Shown here piece after piece: positions 16,346 through 24,633 of a DNA stretch of 64,000 nt. Source of the DNA: an uncultured Megasphaera sp. (GTDB lineage: Bacteria > Bacillota > Negativicutes > Veillonellales > Megasphaeraceae); NCBI GenBank assembly GCA_900540735.1, contig UQHB01000005.1, forward strand, positions 1 through 64,000, written 5' to 3'. The position numbers and the translations under genes are program-made. Numbering within the stretch: position 1 is the first letter of the stretch; the number at the start of each line of letters is the position of its first letter. Below the pieces are notes generated by a model that worked only from the letters and a program-made list of their open reading frames with translations, had not been told where the DNA came from and searched no databases.

Positions 16346-17824
16346 CTAGTGTGCTGCGCCTTGGTGCTGCAACGCTGCGACAGCAACATCAGCGGAAAGC
16401 CATGGTGCCGTAAATTTCATGCCCGCTTTTTCTAAATCCAGTTGGCATGCAAAGACCGCAGGAATAGCCGATTTGTAAATGTCATGGTCGTACATATAGC
16501 GGAGCGTCCCTTCGACTGTATCATCGCTGACGAGCTTGCCTACATGAAGGAGGACGAGGCGGTTCGCATAAGGCAAAGCTTCTTCTAAGTTATGTTCAAT
16601 GACGACAATCGTATGGCCATATTTTGCATTTAATTCATGAACGAGCGTATAGAAGGCGTGTGTCCCTTCTGGGTCAAGAGCCGATGTCGGTTCGTCAAAG
16701 ACGAGGATATCCGGATTCGTCGCCAACACATCGGCAATGACAAGACGTTGCCGCTGGCCACCAGATAACTTGCTGAGCTGGCGGTTGCGGTACGGCGTCA
16801 TATTGACTTTTTCTAAAGCTTCCGTAATAGCTGCTTCGATTTTTTCTGGTGCGACCCCTTGGTTTTCCAAGCTAAAGGCAATTTCTTCTTCCACCGTCAT
16901 GGCAACGAGCTGGCTGTCGTAATCGTCGAGCATGACCCCAACGTTGCCAGCCAGCTGAGAAATAGTAGTCTGCGTCGTCGCCTGACCATCGACGAAGACC
17001 ATGCCTTTCATGACACCTCCAAAGTAATGGGGAATAGCACCGGTCAAAGCCATGCAAAGGGAACTTTTACCACTGCCGCTTTCGCCTGTAACGACGAGGA
17101 AATCGCCTTTATGGATGACGAGATTCACATCGTCTAAGACCGGTTTCTTTTGCTTATTGTAAATGTACGTCAAGTGTTCCATGGAAACGAGTCCATCTTG
17201 GGACGGTTTGAGGTCGTACATGTTGTGGTCCGAAGCCACTTCTTGTTCTTCTAAGGAATCAATAATACCGCGCGATACGAAGAGACGCAGAGCCGGGAAA
17301 TAAAGAATAGGCGTAACGATGCCATTGAGTAAACCAACGACAGCGACAAGGGGCAGCATAGCTGTAAAATAGACGACGTTCGGCAGACCCATGACGAATT
17401 TTAAAATCGTCACGAACGCACCGCCGCTGGCACAAGTTGCTAAGAAACCCGTCAAGACCGGCAAGCACGAATGGCCTTTAATGCGAAGGAACGATAAATT
17501 TTTTACAAGGAACGTACACATTAAAGCACCACACGGTTCACTGATTAAGTTGCCGTACGGGAAGCCTGATTTCGAAGTCAGTACGTTGACCAGGGCGGCG
17601 ACAAGACCAATGCCGAGGGCTTGTTTATATGTCGGTTTCGTCAAGCAAATAGCAACGCAGTACGTGGCAATGGTCCAGTTCGGTGTGACACCGCCTACAC
17701 TTGGCGAGACGAGGTGCAAAATCGTACCAATAGCAAGCATGAGCGTCGTAATCGTAATCCAACGGAATTGGCCGCCTTGGCGATGATGAAATTCGAGTGT
17801 TTTTATATTCGGAACAGTTTTCAT
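16346..17824 (-). CDS. ECF transporter S component fused to ATPase, predicted tryptophan import
   Basis: 492 residues in two parts. Residues 1-~195 are a membrane protein with about six hydrophobic segments (WITITTLMLAIGTILHLVSP, ALGIGLVAALVNVLTS, MLPLVAVVGLLNGIVTPILY), fitting a TrpP-like substrate-binding S component. From ~215 follows an ABC ATPase with Walker A GESGSGKSSLC, signature LSGGQRQRLVIADVLATNP and Walker B ILVFDEPTSALD. With the separate EcfT and EcfA genes this gives a complete ECF unit of two ATPases, T and S. The tryptophan assignment comes from the upstream T-box, whose specifier reads UGG, not from the protein itself. Confidence 0.75.
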   Translation of the reverse strand: MKTVPNIKTLEFHHRQGGQFRWITITTLMLAIGTILHLVSPSVGGVTPNWTIATYCVAICLTKPTYKQALGIGLVAALVNVLTSKSGFPYGNLISEPCGALMCTFLVKNLSFLRIKGHSCLPVLTGFLATCASGGAFVTILKFVMGLPNVVYFTAMLPLVAVVGLLNGIVTPILYFPALRLFVSRGIIDSLEEQEVASDHNMYDLKPSQDGLVSMEHLTYIYNKQKKPVLDDVNLVIHKGDFLVVTGESGSGKSSLCMALTGAIPHYFGGVMKGMVFVDGQATTQTTISQLAGNVGVMLDDYDSQLVAMTVEEEIAFSLENQGVAPEKIEAAITEALEKVNMTPYRNRQLSKLSGGQRQRLVIADVLATNPDILVFDEPTSALDPEGTHAFYTLVHELNAKYGHTIVVIEHNLEEALPYANRLVLLHVGKLVSDDTVEGTLRYMYDHDIYKSAIPAVFACQLDLEKAGMKFTAPWLSADVAVAALQHQGAAH

Positions 17825-17836
17825 ATCTTTCCCCTC

Positions 17837-18523
17837 CTAGAGCGTGCCTTGGAGCCGCATGTAGACCATGAGGCAGCTGACGACGGCAAATACAAGCATG
17901 ACGACATAATCTTTTCCTTTAGGATGAACGTTACTCATAAAGCTGTGTTCATTACTGCCAAAACCGCGTAATTCCAAGCTTAAAGCCATCGTTTCGGACC
18001 GGCCTAAGGATTTTAACATGAGCGGCTGGACGACGCTCATATAGTGGTAAATCTTTTTGAAGGCATTGCCTGTCGTCGAAAGGCCACGGCAAGCTTGTGC
18101 TTCTTGGACGGCTTTGCTTTCAGCAATGAAATCCGGTACAAAGCGAAGAGCTGCAGTAAACATAAAGGCATATTCATAAGGAATTTTAATCTGTTTTACT
18201 AAAGATGCCGTCAAATCTTGGAGCCGCGTCGTCGTCAAGAGAATGATAAAGACAATCGTCATAGCCAGCATGCGCAAGCCTGTAACGTACGCCGATTCGG
18301 CACTGCCACCGCCGAGGATCTGAACAATAGCCAGGACAACAGCGAAGATACAGAGACTAATAACACCTTTGATGTTGCGTTTAAGACTGCCGCACAGGCC
18401 TAAGAGAATGAGTTCTACTACGACGAGACCAATGAGCGGAAACGTCGTGTGCATGACGAGGGCCCAGAAAGAAAAGGCAATCGTCCCTAATAATTTCGTA
18501 AGTGGTACAAAAGATTTCATCAT
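17837..18523 (-). CDS. ecfT: ECF transporter T component (EcfT)
   Basis: 228 residues, membrane protein with about five hydrophobic segments. The EcfT signature helix with Ala-Arg-Gly-like motif is seen as AVQEAQACRGLSTTGNAFKKIYHY and a second coupling motif as LGRSETMALSLELRGFG. It links the S component to the two ATPase domains. It overlaps the upstream ecfA by 4 bases and ends 12 bases before the S-ATPase fusion gene. Confidence 0.85.
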   Translation of the reverse strand: MMKSFVPLTKLLGTIAFSFWALVMHTTFPLIGLVVVELILLGLCGSLKRNIKGVISLCIFAVVLAIVQILGGGSAESAYVTGLRMLAMTIVFIILLTTTRLQDLTASLVKQIKIPYEYAFMFTAALRFVPDFIAESKAVQEAQACRGLSTTGNAFKKIYHYMSVVQPLMLKSLGRSETMALSLELRGFGSNEHSFMSNVHPKGKDYVVMLVFAVVSCLMVYMRLQGTL

Positions 18524-19335
18524 CGTGCGCCCCCTCCTATACGCGTGAGCATGTATTTCGTAAATTCTGCCATGGACTTACAGTACGGCATGCCCGGCAC
18601 AGCGAGCGATAATTTCACTGCATCAGGCTGGCTTAGGCCTAATTCATAAATGTCTTTGCGTTTCGTAAAAAATTCTTCTGGTGTGCCGTCAAAAGCCTTG
18701 CTGTGATTGCCAATGACGACAAGGCGTTTGCAGTACTGGGCGAAAATATCCATATCGTGCGAAATAAGTAAAATCGTCATGCCCTTTTGATTGAGAGCTG
18801 TCAATAATTGCATTAACTTATGTTTATCTTCACTATCTTGGCCGCTCGTCGGTTCATCGAGAACAATGTATTTCGTGTGCATTGCAATAGCTGAAGCAAT
18901 GGCAACACGCTGCTTTTCACCACGATTTAAGTTTGGCGGATAAGCATCTTTCAACTCCGCTAATTCCGTTGCCGCCAAGGCCTCTTGCACAGCCCGGTAT
19001 ACTTCCGCATGGGACATGCCTAATTGCTGCGGCCCGTACGCCACTTCTTCAACCACAGTAGGGCGAAACATTTGCCGTTCTGGCCGCTGAAAGACGTAGC
19101 CAATATAATGGCTGCGAATCGATGCATCGTCGTCGTTAATGACATTGCCGTTGTAAATGACTTCGCCAGAAACGGGCTTTTCTAGGCCCATTAAGAGGCG
19201 CGTCACTGTCGTTTTACCGCAACCGTTACGACCGCCAAGGCCGATGAATTCGCCTTCATCAATGGCTAAGTTAATCTGTTCCAACACGGGCACACCGTTT
19301 CCGTAGTTAAATGTTACATCTCGTAATTCGAGCAT
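18520..19335 (-). CDS. ecfA: ECF transporter ATP-binding protein (EcfA)
   Basis: 271 residues. Walker A GRNGCGKTTVTR, Q-loop YVFQRPERQMF, signature NRGEKQRVAIASAIAM (Arg-Gly-Glu-Lys variant of LSGGQ) and Walker B YIVLDEPTSGQD are present. First gene behind the T-box leader, with GAGGAGG before ATG at 19335. It pairs with the ATPase domain of the downstream fusion protein to drive uptake. Confidence 0.85.
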   Translation of the reverse strand: MLELRDVTFNYGNGVPVLEQINLAIDEGEFIGLGGRNGCGKTTVTRLLMGLEKPVSGEVIYNGNVINDDDASIRSHYIGYVFQRPERQMFRPTVVEEVAYGPQQLGMSHAEVYRAVQEALAATELAELKDAYPPNLNRGEKQRVAIASAIAMHTKYIVLDEPTSGQDSEDKHKLMQLLTALNQKGMTILLISHDMDIFAQYCKRLVVIGNHSKAFDGTPEEFFTKRKDIYELGLSQPDAVKLSLAVPGMPYCKSMAEFTKYMLTRIGGGAR

Positions 19336-19358
19336 TTTCGTTCCTCCTCATATACGAC

Positions 19359-19643
19359 AAAAAAGCCTTCCATCCCTTACTAGGGACGAAAGGCTGTATA
19401 AACTGACTTCCGCGGTACCACCCACATTGACTATAAAGTCCAACTCTCTATGTACGGCTTGCGCGATACACGTTTCTTTGATAGCGGTGGAACTACACCG
19501 TCGCACCCTACTTGTTTCCGTTCAGGCCGATTCTCGCGAATCCATTCCATCTGCTGAATTAGTGCCAAACTCTCACTGTCATTGGCTCGCTGCAACCATC
19601 GCTGCACATGTACTCGTTTCGGTCATCGAAATCATATGAAATT
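19359..19643 (-). promoter_or_regulatory. T-box leader, tryptophan-type (UGG specifier)
   Basis: The minus-strand leader carries the canonical T-box GGGTGGTACCGCGGAAG at 19423-19407 followed by a terminator hairpin (19395-19359) ending in TTTTTT. Stem I begins with a k-turn-like GATGA and a loop-E AGTA; the matching 3' strand reads GAA followed by TGG (19544-19542), so the specifier codon is read as UGG, tryptophan. Uncharged tRNA-Trp would stabilise the antiterminator and switch on the ECF genes. Stem I was folded by eye, so specifier identity is likely but not proven. Confidence 0.9.
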
Positions 19644-19649
19644 ATCTTT

Positions 19650-19677
19650 AGTATACCGTTTTTATTTATCTTGTCAA
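19650..19677 (-). promoter_or_regulatory. promoter of the T-box ECF operon
   Basis: TTGACA at 19677-19672, 16-base spacer, TATACT at 19655-19650 on the minus strand, placing the start near 19643, just upstream of stem I. It lies about 40 bases after the stop of the upstream biotin synthase paralogue. Confidence 0.8.
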
Positions 19678-19714
19678 GAGACATATGTCTAAATAAAACG
19701 TATAAGTTAAAAAT

Positions 19715-20695
19715 TTACCACGTTCTGCCACTATCAGCCGCTAATTGTCTATCTCGATCCGGCGGATTTCCGGCAATCGTTAAGTAGCCGCCAATCATGA
19801 ATCCATTGAGACCAGAGGCTAACGCCAGTCCCTGCATATCACGCAAGGCCTTTTCCCGGCCTGCACAGACACGAATCGTCGCCGTCGGCAAGACGTAACG
19901 GAACATGGCCATCGTGCGGCAAATGGCTAAAGGCTGTAAAACTGGGTAATCGGCCATGGGCGTCCCTGGAATAGGCGAAAAAATATTGATAGGAACGGAT
20001 TGCATGTGAAATCGTTGTAAGGCTATGGCTAAGTCTACGCGGTCCTGTTCGTCTTCGCCAAGGCCGATAATACCACCAGCACAAACGTCTAGGCCAGCAG
20101 CCTGAATACGGGCAATATGGTCGGCCTTTTCTTGCCACGTATGGGTCGTGCAAATCTGTGGAAAATATCGTGCTGACGTTTCGAGATTGCAATGAATGCG
20201 ATAGACACCCGCTGCTTTCAAGCGTCGTAATTGAGCTGTCGTCAAAAGACCTAAGGAACAACAGACTTTTAACTGAGTTTGCGCTTTAATTTGCCGTACA
20301 GTCTCGACAATAGCCTCAAATTGCGTCCCATCATGTTGGTCTCGGCCACTAGTGACGATGCCAAACCGCTCTGCTCCATAAGCTTCGGCCTGCTTCGCTT
20401 CTCCTACTAAGTCAAGAGCACTGCGTAAAGGATATTCCTGTACGCCCGTGTGATACCAACCGGACTGGGCACAGAATTTACAATTTTCACTGCATTTGCC
20501 GCTGCGTGCGTTGACATCGGCACAGAAATCTATTTTTGTACCGCAAAAGTGACGGCGAATCTTGTCGGCACCGGCAAGCAAATACATAGGTTCTTCTTTG
20601 CCGAGCTGTAAGAGGTCATACGCTTCGTCTCGCTCCAGACGCCGTCCTTGTAATACGGCCTGCGTATAGTCCCACAGCCTTTCTACAGCCCCCAT
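19715..20695 (-). CDS. biotin synthase-like radical SAM protein (second copy)
   Basis: About 326 residues, radical SAM. The cluster motif is CSENCKFCAQS (CxxxCxxC), followed by GIVTSGRDQHDG, VCCSLGLLT, IHCNLETSARYF and VCAGGIIGLGE. It is clearly a paralogue of the gene just upstream but has drifted (CSEN for CPED, an Ala for one of the paired Cys in the CCGG segment). It would insert sulfur into dethiobiotin or a related substrate. I place the start at 20695, one base after the upstream stop, with AGGTG four to five bases ahead. The longer frame from 20722 overlaps the previous gene. Confidence 0.75.
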   Translation of the reverse strand: MGAVERLWDYTQAVLQGRRLERDEAYDLLQLGKEEPMYLLAGADKIRRHFCGTKIDFCADVNARSGKCSENCKFCAQSGWYHTGVQEYPLRSALDLVGEAKQAEAYGAERFGIVTSGRDQHDGTQFEAIVETVRQIKAQTQLKVCCSLGLLTTAQLRRLKAAGVYRIHCNLETSARYFPQICTTHTWQEKADHIARIQAAGLDVCAGGIIGLGEDEQDRVDLAIALQRFHMQSVPINIFSPIPGTPMADYPVLQPLAICRTMAMFRYVLPTATIRVCAGREKALRDMQGLALASGLNGFMIGGYLTIAGNPPDRDRQLAADSGRTW

Positions 20696-20696
20696 C

Positions 20697-21695
20697 TTAC
20701 ACCTGTGGGCGCGTCTGCACACGTCCTAAATCATGGAGCATCGTAATATCATCAGCCGGGTCCGTGCCCTTGGTAGTCAAGTAATTGCCAATCATGACAC
20801 CGTTCATACCGCCAGCCAAGGCCAACGACTGGAGACTACGGAGATTGACTTGGCGACCGCCGGCCGTGCGAATTTGCGCCTTTGGCAAGACGAAACGAAA
20901 CATAGCAAAGGACCGGAGAATTTCCATGGGGCTCAAGCGAGCATTATGTTCAAAAGGCGTGCCCGGCACAGGATTGAGGACATTTAAGGGAATAGCATCA
21001 ATGCCCATTTTCTTTAATTGAAAAGCCATTTCGACGCGTTGGTCTAAGGTTTCACCAAGGCCGATAATCCCACCGCAGCAAACACGAATGCCTGCCGCTT
21101 GGGCGGTCGCAACGTTTTGTACCTTTTCTTCTATCGTATGGGTCGTACAAACTTGGTCAAAGTAAGACGGTGCCGTTTCGATGTTGCAATGCAACCGGCT
21201 TAACCCAGCGTCATGAAGGCGTTTCGCTTGTTCCGGTGTCAAAAAACCTAAAGAACAGCATACTTCGATGCCTACTTCTTGGCGAATGCGGCGAATGAGA
21301 TGGACAATTTCGTCGAAATCCTTGGGATTGTGCTGGTCTCGTCCAGCTGTAACAATATCAAACCGTGCTGCCCCAGCAGCTTTGGCTTTGCGTGCTGCAG
21401 CGACGACTTCGTCTTCCGGCAAAAAACCATAGGTCTTCGTACACGTTTTATAGTGCGCCGATTGGGCACAGAATTTACAGTCTTCTGGGCAGCTGCCACT
21501 ACGGGCATTGATAATAGCACATAAATCGACAGCGTCACCAGAAAATTTTTGCCGAATCTTATCAGCCATGGCCAGCAAGACCATCGTATCATCATCGCTC
21601 GTGCGAATTAAAGCCTTTGCTTCATCCACTGTAATTTCACCGCCAGCTAATACTCTATTCGCTAAGGCAATGATTTGTTCACAAGTTGTATCCAT
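20697..21695 (-). CDS. bioB: biotin synthase
   Basis: 332 residues. Radical SAM cluster CPEDCKFCAQS, the SAM-binding IVTAGRDQHN, EVCCSLGFLT, LHCNIETAPSYFDQVCTTHT and RVCCGGIIGLGE follow the BioB order. It inserts sulfur into dethiobiotin, the last step of biotin synthesis. The Cys-Cys pairs (CCSLG, CCGG) differ from the E. coli pattern and recall the anaerobe-type enzymes reported to use a different auxiliary cluster; that is recollection, not something the sequence proves. No bioA, bioD or bioF is nearby, so the cell may depend on imported precursor. Confidence 0.85.
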   Translation of the reverse strand: MDTTCEQIIALANRVLAGGEITVDEAKALIRTSDDDTMVLLAMADKIRQKFSGDAVDLCAIINARSGSCPEDCKFCAQSAHYKTCTKTYGFLPEDEVVAAARKAKAAGAARFDIVTAGRDQHNPKDFDEIVHLIRRIRQEVGIEVCCSLGFLTPEQAKRLHDAGLSRLHCNIETAPSYFDQVCTTHTIEEKVQNVATAQAAGIRVCCGGIIGLGETLDQRVEMAFQLKKMGIDAIPLNVLNPVPGTPFEHNARLSPMEILRSFAMFRFVLPKAQIRTAGGRQVNLRSLQSLALAGGMNGVMIGNYLTTKGTDPADDITMLHDLGRVQTRPQV

Positions 21696-21749
21696 AGTAT
21701 CCCCTCGATTTCCCTCTAAAAAGCATATATTAGTTATCTTTATTTACAT

Positions 21750-21778
21750 AGTATAATATTAACAATATAAGTGGTCAA
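21750..21778 (-). promoter_or_regulatory. promoter of bioB pair
   Basis: TTGACC (21778-21773), 17 bases, TATACT (21755-21750) on the minus strand, about 55 bases before the bioB start. Confidence 0.7.
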
Positions 21779-21828
21779 GAGGGATATAATAAGATACTAC
21801 CTATGGTTATGGGTTTACAGAAGACGAC

Positions 21829-21862
21829 AAAAAGACGCACATCATAAGGTGTACGTCTTTTG
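21829..21862 (-). terminator. terminator of first metQ gene
   Basis: AAAAAGACGCACATC / GGTGTACGTCTTTT hairpin with T run on the minus strand, 17 bases past the stop codon. Confidence 0.75.
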
Positions 21863-21878
21863 TTAACTGATAAAAATT

Positions 21879-22715
21879 TTATTCTGCCGGTTCAATGGTT
21901 CCGTTGTATTTTTCTACAATAAATTGTTTAACTGCATCGGAGTGGAAGATATCGGCAATCTTTTTGTACGTTTCGTTATCTTTATCTTTTGCCCGTGCAG
22001 CGAGAATCATGACAGCGAGGGGTTCGTCTTTTGGTTCGAGGAAAATGCCTTGTTCTTTGACGTTTAAGCCAGCACTCATGACGTAGTTCATCGTAATGAC
22101 AGCGGCATCGACATCATCGAGGCTGCGCGGTAATTGAGCTGCTTCGATTTCTCTAAACTGGAGATATTTCGGGTTGTCTACAACGTCATCCGGTGTCGCT
22201 TTCAGGCCAACCCCATCTTTTAATTTAATAACACCGGCTTTTTGTAATAACGCCAAGCCCCGGCCTTCGTTCGTCGGGTCATTCGGTACAGCTACGACAG
22301 CACCGTCAGGTAAGTCTTTCACGTCTTTGACTTTATTGCTGTAAATGCCCATACGCATGAGAATCGTGTTGCCAATAGAAACGAGGTCTGTACCGTTCTG
22401 GGAATTGAAATTATCTAAGAATGGCTTATGCTGATAACTAGCCAGGTCAATATCGCCGTCAGCTAAGGCTTTATCTGGCGTAATATAATCCGAAAATTCA
22501 ACGACTTTAATCTTAATGCCTTGTTTTGCCGCTTCTTTCGCTACAGCTTCGACAACTTCTGCATGCGGCCCGGCAGTCGCACCAATTTTGATTTCCTTGT
22601 CTGGTGCTGCTTTGGCTGCATCAGATGACCCATTGTTCTGCGTACCGCAACCGACTAAGCCAATCGCAACGACTGCTGCCAGTGCGATTGGTAATACTAA
22701 TTTTTTTAATTTCAT
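21879..22715 (-). CDS. metQ: MetQ/NlpA-family methionine-binding lipoprotein
   Basis: 278 residues from the chosen start: lipoprotein signal MKLKKLVLPIALAAVV ending IGLVGCG, then the NlpA fold (IKIGATAGPHAEVVEAVAKEA, VVEFSDYITPDKALADGDIDLASYQHKPFLD, AVPNDPTNEGRGLALLQKAG). It binds methionine or a close analogue outside the membrane for a MetNI-type transporter. The ATG at 22715 follows GGGGG by 10 bases; the longer frame to 22778 would mask the signal. Its promoter (TTGACA at 22778-22773, with TAGTAT 17 bases on) shows no S-box, unlike the second copy at 23689. No metN or metI is in the window. Confidence 0.85.
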   Translation of the reverse strand: MKLKKLVLPIALAAVVAIGLVGCGTQNNGSSDAAKAAPDKEIKIGATAGPHAEVVEAVAKEAAKQGIKIKVVEFSDYITPDKALADGDIDLASYQHKPFLDNFNSQNGTDLVSIGNTILMRMGIYSNKVKDVKDLPDGAVVAVPNDPTNEGRGLALLQKAGVIKLKDGVGLKATPDDVVDNPKYLQFREIEAAQLPRSLDDVDAAVITMNYVMSAGLNVKEQGIFLEPKDEPLAVMILAARAKDKDNETYKKIADIFHSDAVKQFIVEKYNGTIEPAE

Positions 22716-22813
22716 AGTTCTATATCCCCCTAAATATGATATTGCGATAATACTATACCTTTTTAGTGTTCTTGTCAATACATATATATTTTAGAAATAC
22801 TTTATGAGATGTA

Positions 22814-22850
22814 ACAAAAAAAGGACACGGTGGCAACCGTGTCCTTTTTT
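22814..22850 (-). terminator. terminator of C_GCAxxG_C_C gene
   Basis: Perfect stem AAAAAAGGACACGG / CCGTGTCCTTTTTT with a 6-base loop, strong on both strands, 37 bases after the minus-strand stop. Confidence 0.85.
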
Positions 22851-22886
22851 GATTGTATGGAAAGCTTTATTGACTTCAATTCATGT

Positions 22887-23324
22887 TTATTGCATCATGC
22901 AATGGTTATTTCGCAAGCCTTTTTCCTTGACATATGCATCGAGCATTTCTGCTGTTTCGGCAATTAAGTCACCACACGACACAGGACCGCCATTAGCCGG
23001 ACTCTTGAGGACGCGGCAACACGACGCATGAAAGCGATTCACCCAGCGTGTATGGAATTCTTTCACAGGCGCGTTCATTTCAGGTTTTGATTTTTCAGCT
23101 TTGTCAACGCGGCCGATGAGAGCACCGAGGACAAGACAGGCACCGCTCAGGGCACCACAAATACAGCCAGAACCACCGACACCACCGCCTAAGACGGAGA
23201 CCATGCGAATCGCTTCATCTGGGAGCTGTAAATTCATGCATTCATTACTCACCTTGACGACCGATTCCGCACAGTTGTATCCTTCATCATGATATTTCGT
23301 AGCTAATTCACGTAAATCTTCCAT
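22887..23324 (-). CDS. C_GCAxxG_C_C family redox-active protein
   Basis: 145 residues with family Cys motifs GYNCAESVV, GGSGCICGALSGACLVLGALIG and a C-terminal HASCCRV plus PVSCGDL. Proteins of this family occur in anaerobes and are thought to carry a redox-active or metal-binding Cys set; no reaction is established. ATG at 23324 lies after a good purine-rich site and the gene is monocistronic. Confidence 0.75.
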   Translation of the reverse strand: MEDLRELATKYHDEGYNCAESVVKVSNECMNLQLPDEAIRMVSVLGGGVGGSGCICGALSGACLVLGALIGRVDKAEKSKPEMNAPVKEFHTRWVNRFHASCCRVLKSPANGGPVSCGDLIAETAEMLDAYVKEKGLRNNHCMMQ

Positions 23325-23453
23325 TCTTCATTCCTCCCTTCTTGTCTTCTCATTATACCATAGGTTAGCCTCTTTCTCGGGTATAACTTATGCTATATCT
23401 CTTACAAGAACATGATAAAGGAAAATCATTACCAAATAGCATACACCAATTTC

Positions 23454-23481
23454 TTGACAAATAAGACATTCATGATATACT
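23454..23481 (+). promoter_or_regulatory. promoter of S-box metQ
   Basis: TTGACA (23454-23459), 16 bases, TATACT (23476-23481), about 25 bases before the S-box aptamer. Confidence 0.8.
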
Positions 23482-23504
23482 CAATACAAGACAATTTCAA
23501 AAAA

Positions 23505-23636
23505 CTTTTATCCAGAGTGGTGGAGGGACTGGCCCTATGAAACCCGGCAACCGATAACGGCGGTGCTAATTCCTGCGGCATGTTCCGAGAGATAAAGAAT
23601 GTAGACCTCTTTCTCTCTCAGAAAGAGGATTTTTTA
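23505..23636 (+). promoter_or_regulatory. SAM-I (S-box) riboswitch upstream of metQ
   Basis: The aptamer at 23505-23598 has P1 (CTTTTATC / GATAAAG), GGAGGGACTGGCCC, ATGAAACCCGGCAACC, GGTGCTAATTCC and the closing GAGAGATAAAG. A terminator follows: CCTCTTTCT (23606-23614), loop, AGAAAGAGG (23620-23628), ATTTTTT. High SAM should end transcription before metQ. Confidence 0.95.
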
Positions 23637-23688
23637 TACCTCCTTGGCGGGACTGGAAAAAGTACACCATTATTAGGAGGAATTATAC

Positions 23689-24522
23689 ATGAAAAAATCC
23701 AAAATCCTGTCTCTTCTCGCAACAACCGTCGTCTTAGCTACAGCCTTCTTCGTCGCAGGCTGCGGCAGTGATGCCCCCACTGGCGGCAAAGAAGTATCTC
23801 AGAATACGACCCTTACGGTCGGTGCAACGCCGGTGCCGCACGCAGAAATCTTGAACGAAATCAAACCTCTCCTTGCGCAAGAAGGAATCGATTTAAAAGT
23901 CGTTGAATTTACGGACTATGTGAAACCGAACTTAGCTTTAAACGACAAAGAATTAGATGCGACCTTCCACCAGCACACGCCGTTCCTTGATAAATTCAAT
24001 GAAGAACACGGCACAAAACTCAAAGCTATTGCTAAAATCCACGTCGAACCAATGGGCATTTATTCCCATAAAATCAAAGATTTAAAAGACTTACAAGACA
24101 GTGCTAAAGTCGCTATTCCAAACGACCCGAGCAACGGCGGCCGTGCCCTCCTCATCTTGCAGGACGCTGGCCTCATTGAATTGAAAGACAAAGGCTCCAT
24201 CTCTTCTACTGTCCAAGATGTCGTCAAAAACGACAAAAACCTCCAGTTCATCGAACTCGAAGCTGCTCAGATTCCTCGTTCTGTTGATGATGTAGACATT
24301 GCCCTCATTAACACGAACTTCGGCATGGAAGCAGGCTTCAATCCGACGAAAGACGCGCTCTTCTTAGAACCGAAAGATTCGCCGTACGCAAACGTCCTCG
24401 TCGTCCGTGAAGGCGATGAAAACCGTCCGGAAATCCAGAAATTAGTGAAAGCTCTCCAATCTCCGGAAGTGAAAAAATTCATTGAAGACAAATACCAAGG
24501 AGCTATTTTACCGAGCTTCTAA
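23689..24522 (+). CDS. metQ: MetQ methionine-binding lipoprotein (S-box controlled)
   Basis: 277 residues: lipoprotein signal MKKSKILSLLATTVVLA ending FFVAGCG, then LTVGATPVPHAEILNEIKPLL, VVEFTDYVKPNLALNDKELDATFHQHTPFLDKFN, AIPNDPSNGGRALLILQDAGLIELKD, all typical of MetQ. It captures methionine for an ABC importer. The S-box upstream supports a methionine role. It is followed by its own terminator, so metN and metI must be elsewhere. TTAGGAGGAATTATAC provides the ribosome binding site. Confidence 0.9.
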   Translation: MKKSKILSLLATTVVLATAFFVAGCGSDAPTGGKEVSQNTTLTVGATPVPHAEILNEIKPLLAQEGIDLKVVEFTDYVKPNLALNDKELDATFHQHTPFLDKFNEEHGTKLKAIAKIHVEPMGIYSHKIKDLKDLQDSAKVAIPNDPSNGGRALLILQDAGLIELKDKGSISSTVQDVVKNDKNLQFIELEAAQIPRSVDDVDIALINTNFGMEAGFNPTKDALFLEPKDSPYANVLVVREGDENRPEIQKLVKALQSPEVKKFIEDKYQGAILPSF

Positions 24523-24537
24523 GACCTGACTCCAAAG

Positions 24538-24569
24538 GGCTGGCATCGCCTTGATGCTTGCCTTTTTTT
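24538..24569 (+). terminator. terminator of metQ
   Basis: GGCTGGCATC / GATGCTTGCC stem with a small internal loop, 5-base loop and seven T residues. Confidence 0.75.
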
Positions 24570-24633
24570 CATACTATGACCTATGATATAATGAAGTAGT
24601 AACTTAAAAAATTAATTAAATAAGGAGATTATC

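Noticed and set aside
21728..21770. BirA-type operator upstream of bioB
   Set aside because: TTGTTA and TAACTA half-sites exist, but the spacing (about 23 bases between the cores) is longer than normal and the flanking bases do not match.
23580..23771. 63-codon plus frame before metQ
   Set aside because: It covers the S-box terminator and overlaps metQ in another frame.
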